Of a DNA stretch of 64,000 bases, positions 47,767 through 57,606 are shown one piece after another. Position numbers and translations under genes: made by a program. The notes beneath the pieces are model-generated. The model was not told the origin of the DNA. It saw only the letters and a program-made list of their open reading frames with translations, and did no database searches. The stretch's first letter is position 1. Each line of letters begins with the position of its first letter. The stretch comes from Gilvimarinus gilvus (GTDB lineage Bacteria > Pseudomonadota > Gammaproteobacteria > Pseudomonadales > Cellvibrionaceae). The stretch covers positions 62,001-126,000 of the forward strand of contig NZ_JAULRU010000797.1 of NCBI RefSeq assembly GCF_030518155.1, written 5' to 3'.

Positions 47767-48969
47767 TCAGTCTATGACTTTAGCTTGGCGCAATTTGTCG
47801 ATTTCAAGATCCGTTAAGGCCAGTACATCACGGAGCACCGACTGAGTATGCTCCCCGACACAAGGGCCAGACCACTCAGTTTTACCCGGCGTGTCCTCAA
47901 GCTTGGGCACCATGGCGGGAATGTCCAGCGGCTTGCCATCAATTTCTACACGCTCAAACATACCGCGTGCTTGATAGTGCTCATCGGTAAACATATCGGC
48001 CACACTGTAGATCGGCCCCGCCGGTACGCGAGCTTGCTCTAGCTGCTGCACAGCGTCAATACTTGGCAAACCTTGGCACCAGGCTTCCAGCACCGCATCA
48101 ATGCGCCCTTCGTTGGCAACGCGACCAGCATTATCAGCCAGCGTTGCGTCTTGGGCTAAATCGGGCCGCCCCACCGCAATCATCAGGCGCTTAAAGATTG
48201 AATCGCCATTGCCGCCAATCACAATGTATTTGCCGTCCTGGCACAGGTAGGTGTTGGTGGGCACAATACCGGTGACGGTGCTACCCGAAGGCTCGCGCAC
48301 AATACCTGCACCTGAGTACTCAGGCACCACGGCTTCCATTAAATTGAAAATGGATTCGTACAGGGCGACATCCACAACCTGACCGTCGCTCACGTTGCGT
48401 TCGCGCCCCAGTAACGCCATTACAATCCCAAATGCCGCGTGCAAGCCGGCAATAGAGTCACCGATACTTAAATTGGGGCGTACCGGCGCCTCACCCGGAT
48501 GACCGTTGACATAACGCAGGCCACTGATACCCTCACACACAGACGCAAAGCCAGGCTTGTTGGCGTAGGGACCGGTCTGGCCATAACCCGATATGCGGGC
48601 GTATACGAGACCAGGGTTCGAACTTTTTAATTCATTGGGCCCCAGCCCCCAAGACTCCATAACGCCCGGGCGAAAATTTTCAATCACCACGTCGGCACCG
48701 AGCGCTAACCGTTTGCCAATGTCAGCGCCCTGCTCGGTACGTAAGTCCAAGGTTACGCTCTTTTTATTGCGACCAATAGAATGCCACCAATAAGAGGTAC
48801 CATTTTCTACCGCTCGCCAGCCGCGAATAGGATCGCCCTTGCCGGGCGGTTCGATTTTTATAACCTCCGCGCCAAAATAAGCCAGCAGCGACCCTGCAAA
48901 CGGGCCAGCGATTAGTTGCCCAAACTCAATGACGCGAATACCGGTTAACGGCTTTTTATTAGACTTCAT
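47767..48969 (-). CDS. CaiB/BaiF-family CoA-transferase (class III)
   Basis: A 400-residue class III CoA-transferase. N-terminus GIRVIEFGQLIAGPFAGSLLA is family-typical. The catalytic Asp is in NLSIGDSIAGLHAAFGIV, and GYGQTGPYANKPGF is the conserved loop. Transfers CoA between acyl-CoA and a carboxylic acid; the substrate is not evident. Start overlaps the upstream quinone-oxidoreductase stop by 11 bases, showing translational coupling in a three-gene operon. Confidence 0.92.
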   Translation of the reverse strand: MKSNKKPLTGIRVIEFGQLIAGPFAGSLLAYFGAEVIKIEPPGKGDPIRGWRAVENGTSYWWHSIGRNKKSVTLDLRTEQGADIGKRLALGADVVIENFRPGVMESWGLGPNELKSSNPGLVYARISGYGQTGPYANKPGFASVCEGISGLRYVNGHPGEAPVRPNLSIGDSIAGLHAAFGIVMALLGRERNVSDGQVVDVALYESIFNLMEAVVPEYSGAGIVREPSGSTVTGIVPTNTYLCQDGKYIVIGGNGDSIFKRLMIAVGRPDLAQDATLADNAGRVANEGRIDAVLEAWCQGLPSIDAVQQLEQARVPAGPIYSVADMFTDEHYQARGMFERVEIDGKPLDIPAMVPKLEDTPGKTEWSGPCVGEHTQSVLRDVLALTDLEIDKLRQAKVID

Positions 48970-49933
48970 TGATCAATACCAACTTGCCCATATGCTCGCC
49001 TGACTCCATGAGTGCATGGGCCTGACTTGCATCTTGCATTAAAAATTCCTGTGTCACCACGGGGCGCACCGCGCCAGTTTCCAACAGCGGCCATATCGCT
49101 TGTTTTAACTCTTGCGCTATTTTGGCCTTAATAGCATCACTTTGCGAGCGCAGTGTTGAGCCGGTGAACTCTAGTCGTTTGAGCATCACCGGTAATAAAT
49201 CAATATTAACTTTACTGCCCTGTAAAAACGCGATGTTAACAATACGAGCTTCGGACGCAGCGGCTTTAAAATTTCGGGCAATGTAATCACCGCCTATAAT
49301 GTCGAGGATGACATTTGCACCGCCCATTCCCCGAACCACACTGACAAAATCTTCCGAGCGATAATTGATAGCACGAGTGGCGCCCAGAGTTTCCAGGAAA
49401 TTACATTTGCGGGCGGACCCTGCTGTTGTTACTACTTCAGCCCCCATGTACGCAGCAAGCTGCACAGCGGTAGTCCCTATGCCACCACTACCTCCGTGAA
49501 TAAGAACGCGCTCGCCTGCCATAAGGTTGGCGCGCTGAAAAAGATTGTGCCACACCGTAAAATAAGTCTCCGGTAAGCTCGCCGCCTGAACGGCTGTCAG
49601 CCCCGCGGGAATTGGCAGAACTTGCCCTGCCTCGGCCACACAATACTGAGCGTAACCGCCGCCATTAACCAAGGCACAGACACGATCACCCAATTGCCAC
49701 TGGCTTACTCCCTTCCCTACAGCCGCTACCGTTCCGGCAACTTCCAGGCCCAATCGAGAATCGGCATTAGCAGGAGGCGGGTAAAACCCCTGGCGCTGGA
49801 GAATATCAGGGCGATTCACACCCGCGGCCATAACCTTGATTAAAAGCTGATTTGCAGCGACGATAGGTTTAGTTGTCTCGACTAGTTTTAAATCTTCAGC
49901 ACGGTGGCCGCTGCACTCAATTGCTTGCATCAT
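48959..49933 (-). CDS. NAD(P)H:quinone oxidoreductase, PIG3-like zinc-free MDR
   Basis: A 324-residue medium-chain dehydrogenase/reductase. GroES-like N-terminal half (AGVNRPDILQRQGFYPPP, GLEVAGTVAAVG) with no catalytic zinc Cys/His set, and a Rossmann half with HGGSGGIGTTAVQLA. This matches the PIG3/quinone-oxidoreductase branch, which reduces quinones with NADPH. Four-base overlap with the upstream desaturase stop, then the CaiB gene. Role with these partners unknown, possibly a hydroxylated lipid or sterol pathway. Confidence 0.9.
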   Translation of the reverse strand: MMQAIECSGHRAEDLKLVETTKPIVAANQLLIKVMAAGVNRPDILQRQGFYPPPANADSRLGLEVAGTVAAVGKGVSQWQLGDRVCALVNGGGYAQYCVAEAGQVLPIPAGLTAVQAASLPETYFTVWHNLFQRANLMAGERVLIHGGSGGIGTTAVQLAAYMGAEVVTTAGSARKCNFLETLGATRAINYRSEDFVSVVRGMGGANVILDIIGGDYIARNFKAAASEARIVNIAFLQGSKVNIDLLPVMLKRLEFTGSTLRSQSDAIKAKIAQELKQAIWPLLETGAVRPVVTQEFLMQDASQAHALMESGEHMGKLVLINEV

Positions 49934-50772
49934 CGTTCGGGAGTTATTTTTGATGTATCTTCGGGTGATAACACTGACCGGTTAATACTTGCACCAGGCC
50001 AGCGAAAAGGTAACAGCAACAAGCGGTCGGTGCGTGAATCCTCAGGCGATCGAAGATACTCAAGACCCAACTCAAAATCCGCTTGCTCTGCAAAATCTCG
50101 CAACCTTATTGTTCTAAAAATATAATCTGGCCAGGATACCGACGACGAATAATTACTATTGGTATAGGTTCGCTCACTGCTGTGATGAGTACGGTGGAAA
50201 TCAGGGGTTACTACAAAACACCTCAGCACACGATCAACCGACAGGGGAAGGTATATATTGCTATGGCTAAATACCGCCATGAAATTTCTAAACAATTGAT
50301 AAACTAGTATTGCGGCCGGTGGCAAACCCAACACCAGCACAATGGGTAGGTGCAGGAATATCGTCAGAAGCACTTCAAAGGGGTGATGTCTGTAGGCGGA
50401 CGAAAAATCCAAGTCGGTATCGCTATGGTGTACCGCGTGAAACCGCCACAGGTAAGAGGATGCGTGAAAAGCTCGATGGAGCCAATAATCCAAAAGCTCA
50501 AAAACCACGAAGGCCAAGAGCAGCCCCCCCCAGAACCCAATTGACCAAGCGCCAACTAATCCAATTTTATGGTCGAAGCTCAGTGACGCCACGCCAGCCA
50601 ACAACAGGGCATAAAACCAGCGCCCCAAAAAAATATTTAACAGCGTTAGCAGACCATTATTGAGCCACCGATAGCTTGTCTGCTTACCAGCTTGACGCCT
50701 GGGCGCAAGCATTTCCCAGGTTATGCACAGTACAATGCCGCACCACAGTGCATACCAGAGGTATGTTTCCAT
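49930..50772 (-). CDS. fatty acid hydroxylase / sterol desaturase superfamily protein
   Basis: 280 residues with about four membrane helices and the di-iron histidine motifs in order: HRAFH, HAVHH, and later HRTHH with an extra His nearby (RYTNSNY region). These define the integral-membrane hydroxylase/desaturase superfamily (ERG3-like). The substrate is a lipid, not determinable here. AAGGTG seven bases upstream of ATG 50772. First gene of the operon continuing to the CaiB gene. Confidence 0.92.
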   Translation of the reverse strand: METYLWYALWCGIVLCITWEMLAPRRQAGKQTSYRWLNNGLLTLLNIFLGRWFYALLLAGVASLSFDHKIGLVGAWSIGFWGGLLLAFVVFELLDYWLHRAFHASSYLWRFHAVHHSDTDLDFSSAYRHHPFEVLLTIFLHLPIVLVLGLPPAAILVYQLFRNFMAVFSHSNIYLPLSVDRVLRCFVVTPDFHRTHHSSERTYTNSNYSSSVSWPDYIFRTIRLRDFAEQADFELGLEYLRSPEDSRTDRLLLLPFRWPGASINRSVLSPEDTSKITPER

Positions 50773-50938
50773 ACGATTTCACCTTGGGGCCCCAGCAAAA
50801 CATTGCTAAATCGGTATAAATCTCAGCACCAACTCTAAACAAGAAGTACAGCTCTGCTCTGTCTTCCAACATCCTAACCGAGTAACCACAACTGAAAGTG
50901 CACAGCGTGACCCGGATAAAAATAGGCTGAACCGACCT

Positions 50939-51121
50939 TTATTTTTTGCGTAACAAACGGTAGCCGATTACAAGAACTGCTGCGGCGAGCGCACCGATAG
51001 CAAAAGGGGAGTCGACCGGCAAAGTCGTGGACGACGTTGGCACCGCCGTACCTGCGATGGCTATTACACTGGCAAACAGTAACGCAACACCAAGTCCGAT
51101 TTTATAAGCAGCTTTAATCAT
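50939..51121 (-). CDS. 60-residue exported protein with a C-terminal sorting-like tail
   Basis: Very short secreted protein: signal peptide MIKAAYKIGLGVALLFASVIAIAGTA, a ~15-residue Thr/Ser-rich stretch, then LPVDSPFAIGALAAAVLVIGYRLLRKK. A short motif, one helix and a basic tail resemble exosortase/rhombosortase-type sorting signals. No family recognised. ATG after GGGG. No gene is visible in the next 300 bp (51122-51420), which holds GC-rich hairpin-like sequence (GCCCCTCGGGGC near 51355, GTGTGGTCACAC near 51405). Confidence 0.5.
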   Translation of the reverse strand: MIKAAYKIGLGVALLFASVIAIAGTAVPTSSTTLPVDSPFAIGALAAAVLVIGYRLLRKK

Positions 51122-51420
51122 CTTAACCCCGAGTCAGTTTTAATTGTTTTACGGGCGCACTGCCCAATGTGAGGAAAAAGTGTACGCGGGCTTTACATAT
51201 CCATCAAGCTTTCTCGAAAACAGGCCCGGCAGGCGGTTGAAAAACCCTTGCATGCTCGGCGTGGCCTCAAGCGTGCAGATACTGTGTTTTGTCTCGCCGC
51301 ACAGGGTGGCTCCCTTTGCTAGAGACGAGGCGCGGCAGATGTGCACTTCACGCACGCCCCTCGGGGCTTCCGGGCTCCCCCGTACGTCGTTGCCACTTTT
51401 CGATGTGTGGTCACACACCG

Positions 51421-52062
51421 CTAGGGAGCAAGCCTGTCCACAACCCAAGCTCTGCCCTGTAAACGATAACGGAAACAATCATGCAACCTGAACTCCCCCC
51501 CCTGCCAAAACTCGATGGCTTCGGGACGGACACGATACCCCCCCCAATTCTCAGGCATAGGGACTTCGGTACCGGCAAACTGCTCTTCCATTCTGTCATA
51601 GGCATCCAGCAAAACTTGACGTGAAGAAATGACATCGCTTTGAGCTGAAGACCAAGCCGCCAACTGACTTTGACGCGGACGGGAAGCGAAATAATCAGTG
51701 GCCATCTGCAGATCCACCAACTCAACCGTACCTGTGACTTTTACTTGCCTGTCCAATGAGTGCCAGGGAAAGAGCAAACTGGCCTTGGGGTTTTCTCGCA
51801 GCTCTCGCCCCTTACGACTTGCAAGGTGGGTATAAAACACAAAGCCCGATTGATCCAGGTGCTTTAGCAATACAATTCGCTGCGAAGGCAGCCCCATAGC
51901 ATCGGCCGTCGCAAGCACCATCGCCGTGGGGTCTGTAACTCCAGCGGCCTCAACCTGATCGTACCAGTTCGCGAATTGGTCAAAAGGATTCTTGGCAAGA
52001 TCTGCTCGCCGCAACCCGCCCTGCGTGTATTCGCGGCGCTTGGCTTCAAACATATGACTCAT
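51421..52062 (-). CDS. pdxH: pyridoxamine 5'-phosphate oxidase
   Basis: FMN enzyme that makes pyridoxal 5'-phosphate from PNP or PMP. 213 residues from ATG 52062, placed after GAGGTAGTT; the frame extends to 52149 but the family N-terminus (MFEAKRREYTQGGLRRADLAKNPFDQF) fits here. Landmarks: RIVLLKHLDQSGFVFYTH and SRKGREL for FMN, FPWHSLDRQVKVTG, then the C-terminal signature FWQGGEFRLHDCFRYR...W...RLAP. Single gene, divergent to mobA across a 356-bp gap (52063-52418) with no gene. Confidence 0.96.
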   Translation of the reverse strand: MSHMFEAKRREYTQGGLRRADLAKNPFDQFANWYDQVEAAGVTDPTAMVLATADAMGLPSQRIVLLKHLDQSGFVFYTHLASRKGRELRENPKASLLFPWHSLDRQVKVTGTVELVDLQMATDYFASRPRQSQLAAWSSAQSDVISSRQVLLDAYDRMEEQFAGTEVPMPENWGGYRVRPEAIEFWQGGEFRLHDCFRYRLQGRAWVVDRLAP

Positions 52063-52418
52063 AACTACCTCAAATCTCTTGTCGATAGCTCCATTATACG
52101 CGACAGAATGCGGACCAGATCCCCGGTTTGTATCAAGCTTTTCACGCAAAGCTGCACTGACTGCTCATCTGAGATGCAAAATAGCGCGTAAAATTATTTG
52201 CGAAGATCGTGGTCTAAGGGTCAACGGGTGTGCTTAAATCGTCCCCTCTTAATTCAATTGGCGAGCGAATAGCCGCAGCCGGTTAGTCATTGGTCTTGTA
52301 AAGACTGCGAATCGCAACAGATATTATTGCGAAGTCAGGCACAAGTTGGCGCAAAAGACTACAATCATGGATAAGAGAGCCGTATAATTGGCACATATAT
52401 CAACAATAGTGAGGTTTT

Positions 52419-53045
52419 ATGAGCCTACAACAGCTCCCGACAGGGGTATTGCTGGCCGGTGGTCGCGCACGGCGTATGGGCGGTGGCGACAAGTGCTTGC
52501 TACCACTGAAGGACAAAACTTTACTCACTCGCAGCATTGATAGAGCCCAGCCTCAAGTCAATGACCTGGTGCTAAGTGCCAATGGCAACGCCTTGCGGTT
52601 TGCCCGAACCAAGCTCACCGTAGTAGCCGACCAATACCAAGACTTCCCCGGCCCTATGGCTGGCATTCATGCCGCACTCAATTGGGCGCAGCAAAACCGC
52701 CCGGAAAACCCATGGGTAGCCAGCTTTGCCTGCGATACGCCGTTTTTTCCCCGGGCAATGGTGGAGCAACTCAGCGCGGCGTTGCAAGATGATGCTCAGA
52801 TTGCCGTTGCCGTCTCCAACGGGCGCATGCAGCCAGTTTTTGCGCTCTGGCACAATTCTTTGCTGCCGGCGATCAGTGCAACTTTGGACGGGACGGACAT
52901 TCCCTGGCTTCAGCACTGGATTGCCGAGCATCCTCACGTTACTGTAGAGTTCGATAACACCCCATTTGACTGTTTTACCAACATCAACACCCCCCAAGAC
53001 CTTTACGCCGCCGAGGAGCTCGTCGCCCAGCACGGCGATCTCTGA
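52419..53045 (+). CDS. mobA: molybdenum cofactor guanylyltransferase
   Basis: Transfers GMP from GTP to molybdopterin to make the MGD cofactor. 208 residues with the nucleotidyltransferase loop LLAGGRARRMGGGDKCLLPL at the N-terminus, the GPMAGIHAALNWA region and the metal-binding DTP in FACDTPFFP. GAGG six bases before ATG. Full length. No other moa/mob gene adjacent. Confidence 0.95.
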   Translation: MSLQQLPTGVLLAGGRARRMGGGDKCLLPLKDKTLLTRSIDRAQPQVNDLVLSANGNALRFARTKLTVVADQYQDFPGPMAGIHAALNWAQQNRPENPWVASFACDTPFFPRAMVEQLSAALQDDAQIAVAVSNGRMQPVFALWHNSLLPAISATLDGTDIPWLQHWIAEHPHVTVEFDNTPFDCFTNINTPQDLYAAEELVAQHGDL

Positions 53046-53173
53046 AATTCACTGCAAACCCGTGTATAATTCAGCGCCTTTTCGGCGAGCTGAAGCGAAC
53101 GCTTTGAGTACCGTTTGACCTAACACGGATCCGCCACATTTTCTAACCCATAACTCCCCGCCCAAGGCGGCAG

Positions 53174-54664
53174 ATGACTATGCAAAAATCTTTGAAAGAA
53201 ACCTGGTTCAGCAATGTTCGCGGCGATGTCCTCTCGGGCACTGTAGTGGCATTAGCTCTGATTCCTGAGGCCATTGCGTTTTCCATCATCGCCGGTGTTG
53301 ACCCGAAGGTAGGCCTTTACGCCTCTTTTTGTATCGCCTTTATTAGCGCCTTTACCGGCGGCCGCCCAGCGATGATCTCAGCGGCTACCGGGGCCATGGC
53401 ACTGGTTATGGTCGATCTGGTCAAAGACCACGGGCTTGAGTATCTTTTGGCAGCCACCTTGCTCACTGGGGTGTTTCAAATTATTGCAGGTCTTCTCAAA
53501 CTGGGCAGCCTGATGCGTTTTGTGTCACGTTCGGTGGTCACGGGCTTTGTTAACGCCTTGGCCATATTAATCTTTTTGGCCCAGTTACCGGAAATTACCG
53601 GAGGCAACTTCACTTTGCCTGTGTATCTGCTGCTCGCAGCTGGTTTAGGCATCATTTATCTGTTCCCTTACATTAGCAAGGCCATTCCCTCGCCGTTAAT
53701 TTGCATTGTTAGCCTGACGTTCGTGACCGTGTACTTCGGCATCGACGTGCGCAAAGTGGGAGACATGGGCGCGTTGCCGGATAGCTTACCTGTATTTTTA
53801 CTGCCGGAAGTACCCTTCAACCTGGAAACATTAAAAATCATCTTCCCGTTTTCCTTAACGCTGGCGGTGGTCGGCCTACTCGAATCGATGATGACAGCGA
53901 CAATTGTCGACGACCTCACCGACACTGACAGTAACAAAAACCGCGAGTGTGTCAGTCAGGGGGTTTCTAATATCGGATCTGGCTTTCTCGGCGGCATGGC
54001 GGGTTGCGCTATGATTGGCCAGTCGGTAATCAATGTGAAATCCGGTGGTCGCACTAGACTGTCCACACTGGTTGCCGGTGTCTTTCTACTGATATTAGTG
54101 GTATTTCTTGGAGATTGGGTTGCCAGGATGCCGATGGCGTCCTTAGTGGCGGTGATGATCATGGTCTCCATTGGTACCTTTAGCTGGTCATCTCTAGCCG
54201 CTCTTAAAACCAACCCCAAAAGCTCGTCAATCGTGATGGTGGCGACCGTAGCCGTAGTAGTGGCGACTCACAATTTAGCCTTAGGTGTGCTCTTGGGCGT
54301 GCTTCTAAGTACTCTGTTTTTCGCCTACAAGGTAGGGCAAATCCTATACGTCGGTTCACAGTTTGACGCAGAGCGCAGCTGTCGAACCTACACCGTAGTG
54401 GGGCAGGTGTTTTTCTCATCCGCCGATCAGTTTATTGACGGATTCGACTTCAAAGAGGCGGTTGAACATGTCAATATTGACTTGTCGCGAGCGCACTTTT
54501 GGGACATTACGGCTATTAGTTCACTGGATAAGGTCGTACTGAAATTTCGTCGCGAAGGCACCGAAGTGAAGCTTATTGGCCTGAATGAAGCCAGTGCCAC
54601 TTTAGTGGACCGTTTTGCTGTGCACGATAAACCTGAAGAAGTTGAAAAATTGATGGGTCATTAG
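53174..54664 (+). CDS. SulP-family anion transporter with STAS domain
   Basis: A 496-residue membrane transporter. The SulP signature [24 protein letters not shown] begins the transmembrane domain (about 11 helices), and a compact STAS domain occupies the C-terminal ~90 residues ([30 protein letters not shown]). Substrate may be sulfate, bicarbonate or a dicarboxylate; family alone does not decide. Followed 147 bp later by a tandem universal-stress protein, a common neighbour of SulP genes, suggesting a regulatory link. Confidence 0.93.
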   Translation: MTMQKSLKETWFSNVRGDVLSGTVVALALIPEAIAFSIIAGVDPKVGLYASFCIAFISAFTGGRPAMISAATGAMALVMVDLVKDHGLEYLLAATLLTGVFQIIAGLLKLGSLMRFVSRSVVTGFVNALAILIFLAQLPEITGGNFTLPVYLLLAAGLGIIYLFPYISKAIPSPLICIVSLTFVTVYFGIDVRKVGDMGALPDSLPVFLLPEVPFNLETLKIIFPFSLTLAVVGLLESMMTATIVDDLTDTDSNKNRECVSQGVSNIGSGFLGGMAGCAMIGQSVINVKSGGRTRLSTLVAGVFLLILVVFLGDWVARMPMASLVAVMIMVSIGTFSWSSLAALKTNPKSSSIVMVATVAVVVATHNLALGVLLGVLLSTLFFAYKVGQILYVGSQFDAERSCRTYTVVGQVFFSSADQFIDGFDFKEAVEHVNIDLSRAHFWDITAISSLDKVVLKFRREGTEVKLIGLNEASATLVDRFAVHDKPEEVEKLMGH

Positions 54665-54811
54665 AGCCAACAAACACAATTTTTTGTCGCTCTGGTACTG
54701 CTGGCCACTTAGCCAGCCCAGGCGATCAGCTGGACACTAAATTAGCGGGCGGTTGATACCTACACAACGGGTGTCGACAAGCTCTAAACCACCGATAATA
54801 AGGAAACCGCT

Positions 54812-55666
54812 ATGGCCGCTAACGTTATTGCATGTATCGACGACTCTCAATACGCAGAGTCAGTATGTGACGGTGCGGCTTGGGCAGCGCAGCAGCTGGC
54901 CGCTCCCCTGCACCTATTGCATGTGCTGGACTATGTACACGGTACAGGTGAACGCAACCTCTCGGGCACATTGGGCTTCGGCGCCCAGGAAGCGCTGCTT
55001 GAAGAGCTCGCCTCACTCGACGAAAAGCGAGCCAAGGTTGCTATGGAGCAAGGCAAGCTATTGCTGGCAGCAGCCCAAGACCGAGTAGCGCCTGCGGGAC
55101 TAGAGGATGTGCAAACGCGGCAACGCCATGGTGAATTTACCGATGCGCTAGTTGAGCTCGAAAACGAAACTCGCTTGCTGGTAGTTGGCAAGCGAGGCGC
55201 TGAAAGTGCCAGTGCCCATGGCCATATTGGCAGCCATATCGAGAAAATCATACGCGCTATCCACAAGCCTATCTTAATTGTTCAGCCGGAATTTACCTCC
55301 CCAAAAGCATTAATGATTGCTTATGATGGCAGTGCGACTATTCGTAAAGGTATTGAGATGATAGCCGCCAGCCCACTGCTGCAAGGCTGTCATTGCCATC
55401 TGGTTATGGTGGGTGCCGATCTGGAAGCCAACCGCGAGTCCATGCTGTGGGCTGAAAAACTACTGCAAGGCGCACAGCTATCGGTCGAATCACATATTAT
55501 TTCTGGCGATCCGGAAAACGCTTTGGTTGAATATCAGAGTAAAAACAATATTGAACTGCTGGTGCTTGGGGCTTACGGTCATTCACGTATCAGGCATTTT
55601 ATTGTCGGCAGCACCACTACCGCCATGATATGTCGCTGCAGAACCTCAATGCTGGTTCTGCGTTAG
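54812..55666 (+). CDS. tandem universal stress protein (two Usp domains)
   Basis: 284 residues with two Usp folds in tandem. N-terminal VIACIDDSQYAESVCDGA is the first strand and helix; the ATP-loop of the first domain is GKRGAESASAHGHIGSHIEKIIRA. The second domain opens LMIAYDGSATIRKGIEM and ends with GAYGHSRIRHFIVGSTTTAMI. Both G-x-x-x-x-x-x-x-x-G ATP motifs are recognisable, so an ATP-binding dimer-like protein. AAGGAAACCGCT precedes the ATG. Likely partner of the SulP transporter upstream. Confidence 0.93.
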   Translation: MAANVIACIDDSQYAESVCDGAAWAAQQLAAPLHLLHVLDYVHGTGERNLSGTLGFGAQEALLEELASLDEKRAKVAMEQGKLLLAAAQDRVAPAGLEDVQTRQRHGEFTDALVELENETRLLVVGKRGAESASAHGHIGSHIEKIIRAIHKPILIVQPEFTSPKALMIAYDGSATIRKGIEMIAASPLLQGCHCHLVMVGADLEANRESMLWAEKLLQGAQLSVESHIISGDPENALVEYQSKNNIELLVLGAYGHSRIRHFIVGSTTTAMICRCRTSMLVLR

Positions 55667-55674
55667 TCGAGCCT

Positions 55675-56037
55675 ATGTGGACACTGTGTAAACAAGGCCA
55701 GTTCTGGGCATTGCTGGCCATTTATCTGCTGCTGGGCACGGCGCAACAACCTCAGCAGGTTGTTGGCGATTATAACGATTTGCTGATGCACTTTCTGGGT
55801 TATTTGGTCGCCGGAATATCCATTAGCATTGCCTATCCGAAACAATCCGTTTATGCGCGACTGATGTGGCTCTGGCTGTTCTCAACAGGCGTTGAAATAA
55901 TTCAGTATTTTTTACCCTGGCGCAGCTTCGATCTATGGGACATGCTCGCCAATACGAGCGGCATTGTGCTAGGGCTTGTAATATTTAGCTGCGCCTGCCT
56001 GATTGTGCGCCGAAATAAATCGACGCATATCGTGTGA
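55675..56037 (+). CDS. VanZ-like family membrane protein
   Basis: 120 residues with four hydrophobic segments and the VanZ-like core: YNDLLMHFLGYLVAGIS, then LFSTGVEIIQYFLPWRSFDLWDMLANTSGIVLG. The DKxxHF-like first motif reads D-L-L-M-H-F and the E-x-x-Q / D-x-x-N pair follows. Function unknown. Start at 55675 lies 8 bp past the Usp stop; the frame opens inside Usp at 55630 but has no ribosome-binding site there. Confidence 0.82.
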   Translation: MWTLCKQGQFWALLAIYLLLGTAQQPQQVVGDYNDLLMHFLGYLVAGISISIAYPKQSVYARLMWLWLFSTGVEIIQYFLPWRSFDLWDMLANTSGIVLGLVIFSCACLIVRRNKSTHIV

Positions 56038-56061
56038 TTGTCCTTCACGCTCAGGGCGTAA

Positions 56062-57450
56062 TTATTTCATTACCCTGACACGAAATCGGCGACCTTTTAA
56101 CTTGCCTGTTTCAATTTTTTTCAACGCGCGGCGGTAGACCTGTCGCTCAACCGCAACAAACGCACTAAAATCAAACACATTGATTTTGCCGATTTGCGCG
56201 TTATCTATTCCCCCCTCGCCGGTTAGACACCCGACAATATCGCCAGGGCGAACTTTTTGTTTTTTGCCGCCATCAATTTGCAAAGTAATCATACTTGGTT
56301 CGGGTAGTGAGCGCGTCGGGGCCTCGGGCACCTTTTCCGGAAAGAAGGATTCGCCCATTTCTTCTTCAATTCGGATTAACTTGCCAATTTCCCTGTCGCT
56401 GTAAATTGAACACGCCAATCCTTGTGCCCCGGCACGACCGGTGCGACCAATTCGGTGGACGTGCACCTCGGGGTCACGCGATAAATGATAATTAACAACC
56501 AGATCCAACGCGGAAATATCGAGACCGCGAGCGGCCACATCGGTTGCGACCAACACATTCGCGCTTTTGTTGGCAAAGCGAACCAACGTGTAGTCACGCT
56601 CTCTTTGCTCTAAGTCGCCGTGCAACGCTAAGGCGGCAAATCCCTGCGCAGACAAGGTATCGGCCACCTCCTGGGTCTCGCGTTTGGTGGTGCAGAACAC
56701 AATCATTGATTCTGCGAAGTAGGCGCTTAAAATTTGCCGTAAAGCCTGACTCCGATCACTGTCTTCAATTTTAAAGAAGCGCTGCTCAATCGTAGAGTCC
56801 TGACGTTCGGCCTGTACTTTCACAAATACAGGCTCTGTCATGTAACCTTTTGCCATACGCTCAATCTGCTCGGGGAAGGTCGCGCTGAACAGCAGCGTCT
56901 GACGACGCCCCGGCAGTGCACTCACAATGGTCGTCAAGGTATCCTGAAATCCCATATCCAACATTCTGTCGGCCTCATCGAGCACCAACATCGACATGCT
57001 GCGTGTATTTAAGTGGCCCTTGCGCACATGCTCCTCAATTCGGCCCGGTGTACCCACGACAATATGAGCGCCATGCTTGAGCGAGGCGACTTGCGCCCCA
57101 AAAGGGCCACCACCGCATAAAGTGAGTATTTTAATATTGTGAATGGAGCGGGCCAGGCGTCGCAGCTCACCTGCCACTTGATCAGCCAATTCACGCGTTG
57201 GGCATAGCACCAACCCTTGCGGGGCAAATTTTTGCACATCGAGGGCGTGTAGCAAGCCCAGACCAAAGGCCACGGTCTTGCCTGATCCGGTGCTCGCCTG
57301 ACCGATCACATCGCGACCCTCGAGCACTTGCGGCAAACTCGCCGCCTGGATCGGCGTCATTTTGTTAAAACCAAGCGAATCGAGGTTTTGCAGTAATGCC
57401 TGAGCCAGGGGTAGTGAGGAGAAAGACGAAGCAGAAGTTGTATCAGTCAA
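56062..57450 (-). CDS. dbpA: ATP-dependent RNA helicase DbpA
   Basis: DEAD-box helicase that acts on 23S rRNA hairpin 92 during large-subunit assembly. 462 residues. Q-motif (LGFNKMTPIQAASLP), motif I STGSGKT, Ib TPGR, II DEAD, III SAT, V DVAARGLDI and VI HRIGRTGRAG. The C-terminal RNA-binding domain is the diagnostic part: KKQKVRPGDIVGCLTGEGG, IGKINVFDFSAFVAV, GKLKGRRFRVRVMK. Full length and single gene. Confidence 0.97.
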   Translation of the reverse strand: MTDTTSASSFSSLPLAQALLQNLDSLGFNKMTPIQAASLPQVLEGRDVIGQASTGSGKTVAFGLGLLHALDVQKFAPQGLVLCPTRELADQVAGELRRLARSIHNIKILTLCGGGPFGAQVASLKHGAHIVVGTPGRIEEHVRKGHLNTRSMSMLVLDEADRMLDMGFQDTLTTIVSALPGRRQTLLFSATFPEQIERMAKGYMTEPVFVKVQAERQDSTIEQRFFKIEDSDRSQALRQILSAYFAESMIVFCTTKRETQEVADTLSAQGFAALALHGDLEQRERDYTLVRFANKSANVLVATDVAARGLDISALDLVVNYHLSRDPEVHVHRIGRTGRAGAQGLACSIYSDREIGKLIRIEEEMGESFFPEKVPEAPTRSLPEPSMITLQIDGGKKQKVRPGDIVGCLTGEGGIDNAQIGKINVFDFSAFVAVERQVYRRALKKIETGKLKGRRFRVRVMK

Positions 57451-57606
57451 TGCTGTGTACCTTTTAATCAGCGTTAGGCGTTAGCCGTTGACCCGGCACT
57501 CACTGCCAATGCATCAAATTACGACCTTGAAACGACCATTATACTGTTCAACGGCAAATCCTTCTGCTACATTTTGCCCGCCTATCGAAAACAAAGCGGA
57601 GATCCC

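Noticed and set aside
51144-51491. 115-codon plus-strand frame (and its minus-strand mirror) between pdxH and the small exported protein
   Set aside because: Composition is unlike a protein, there is no start signal, and GC-rich inverted repeats explain the openness.
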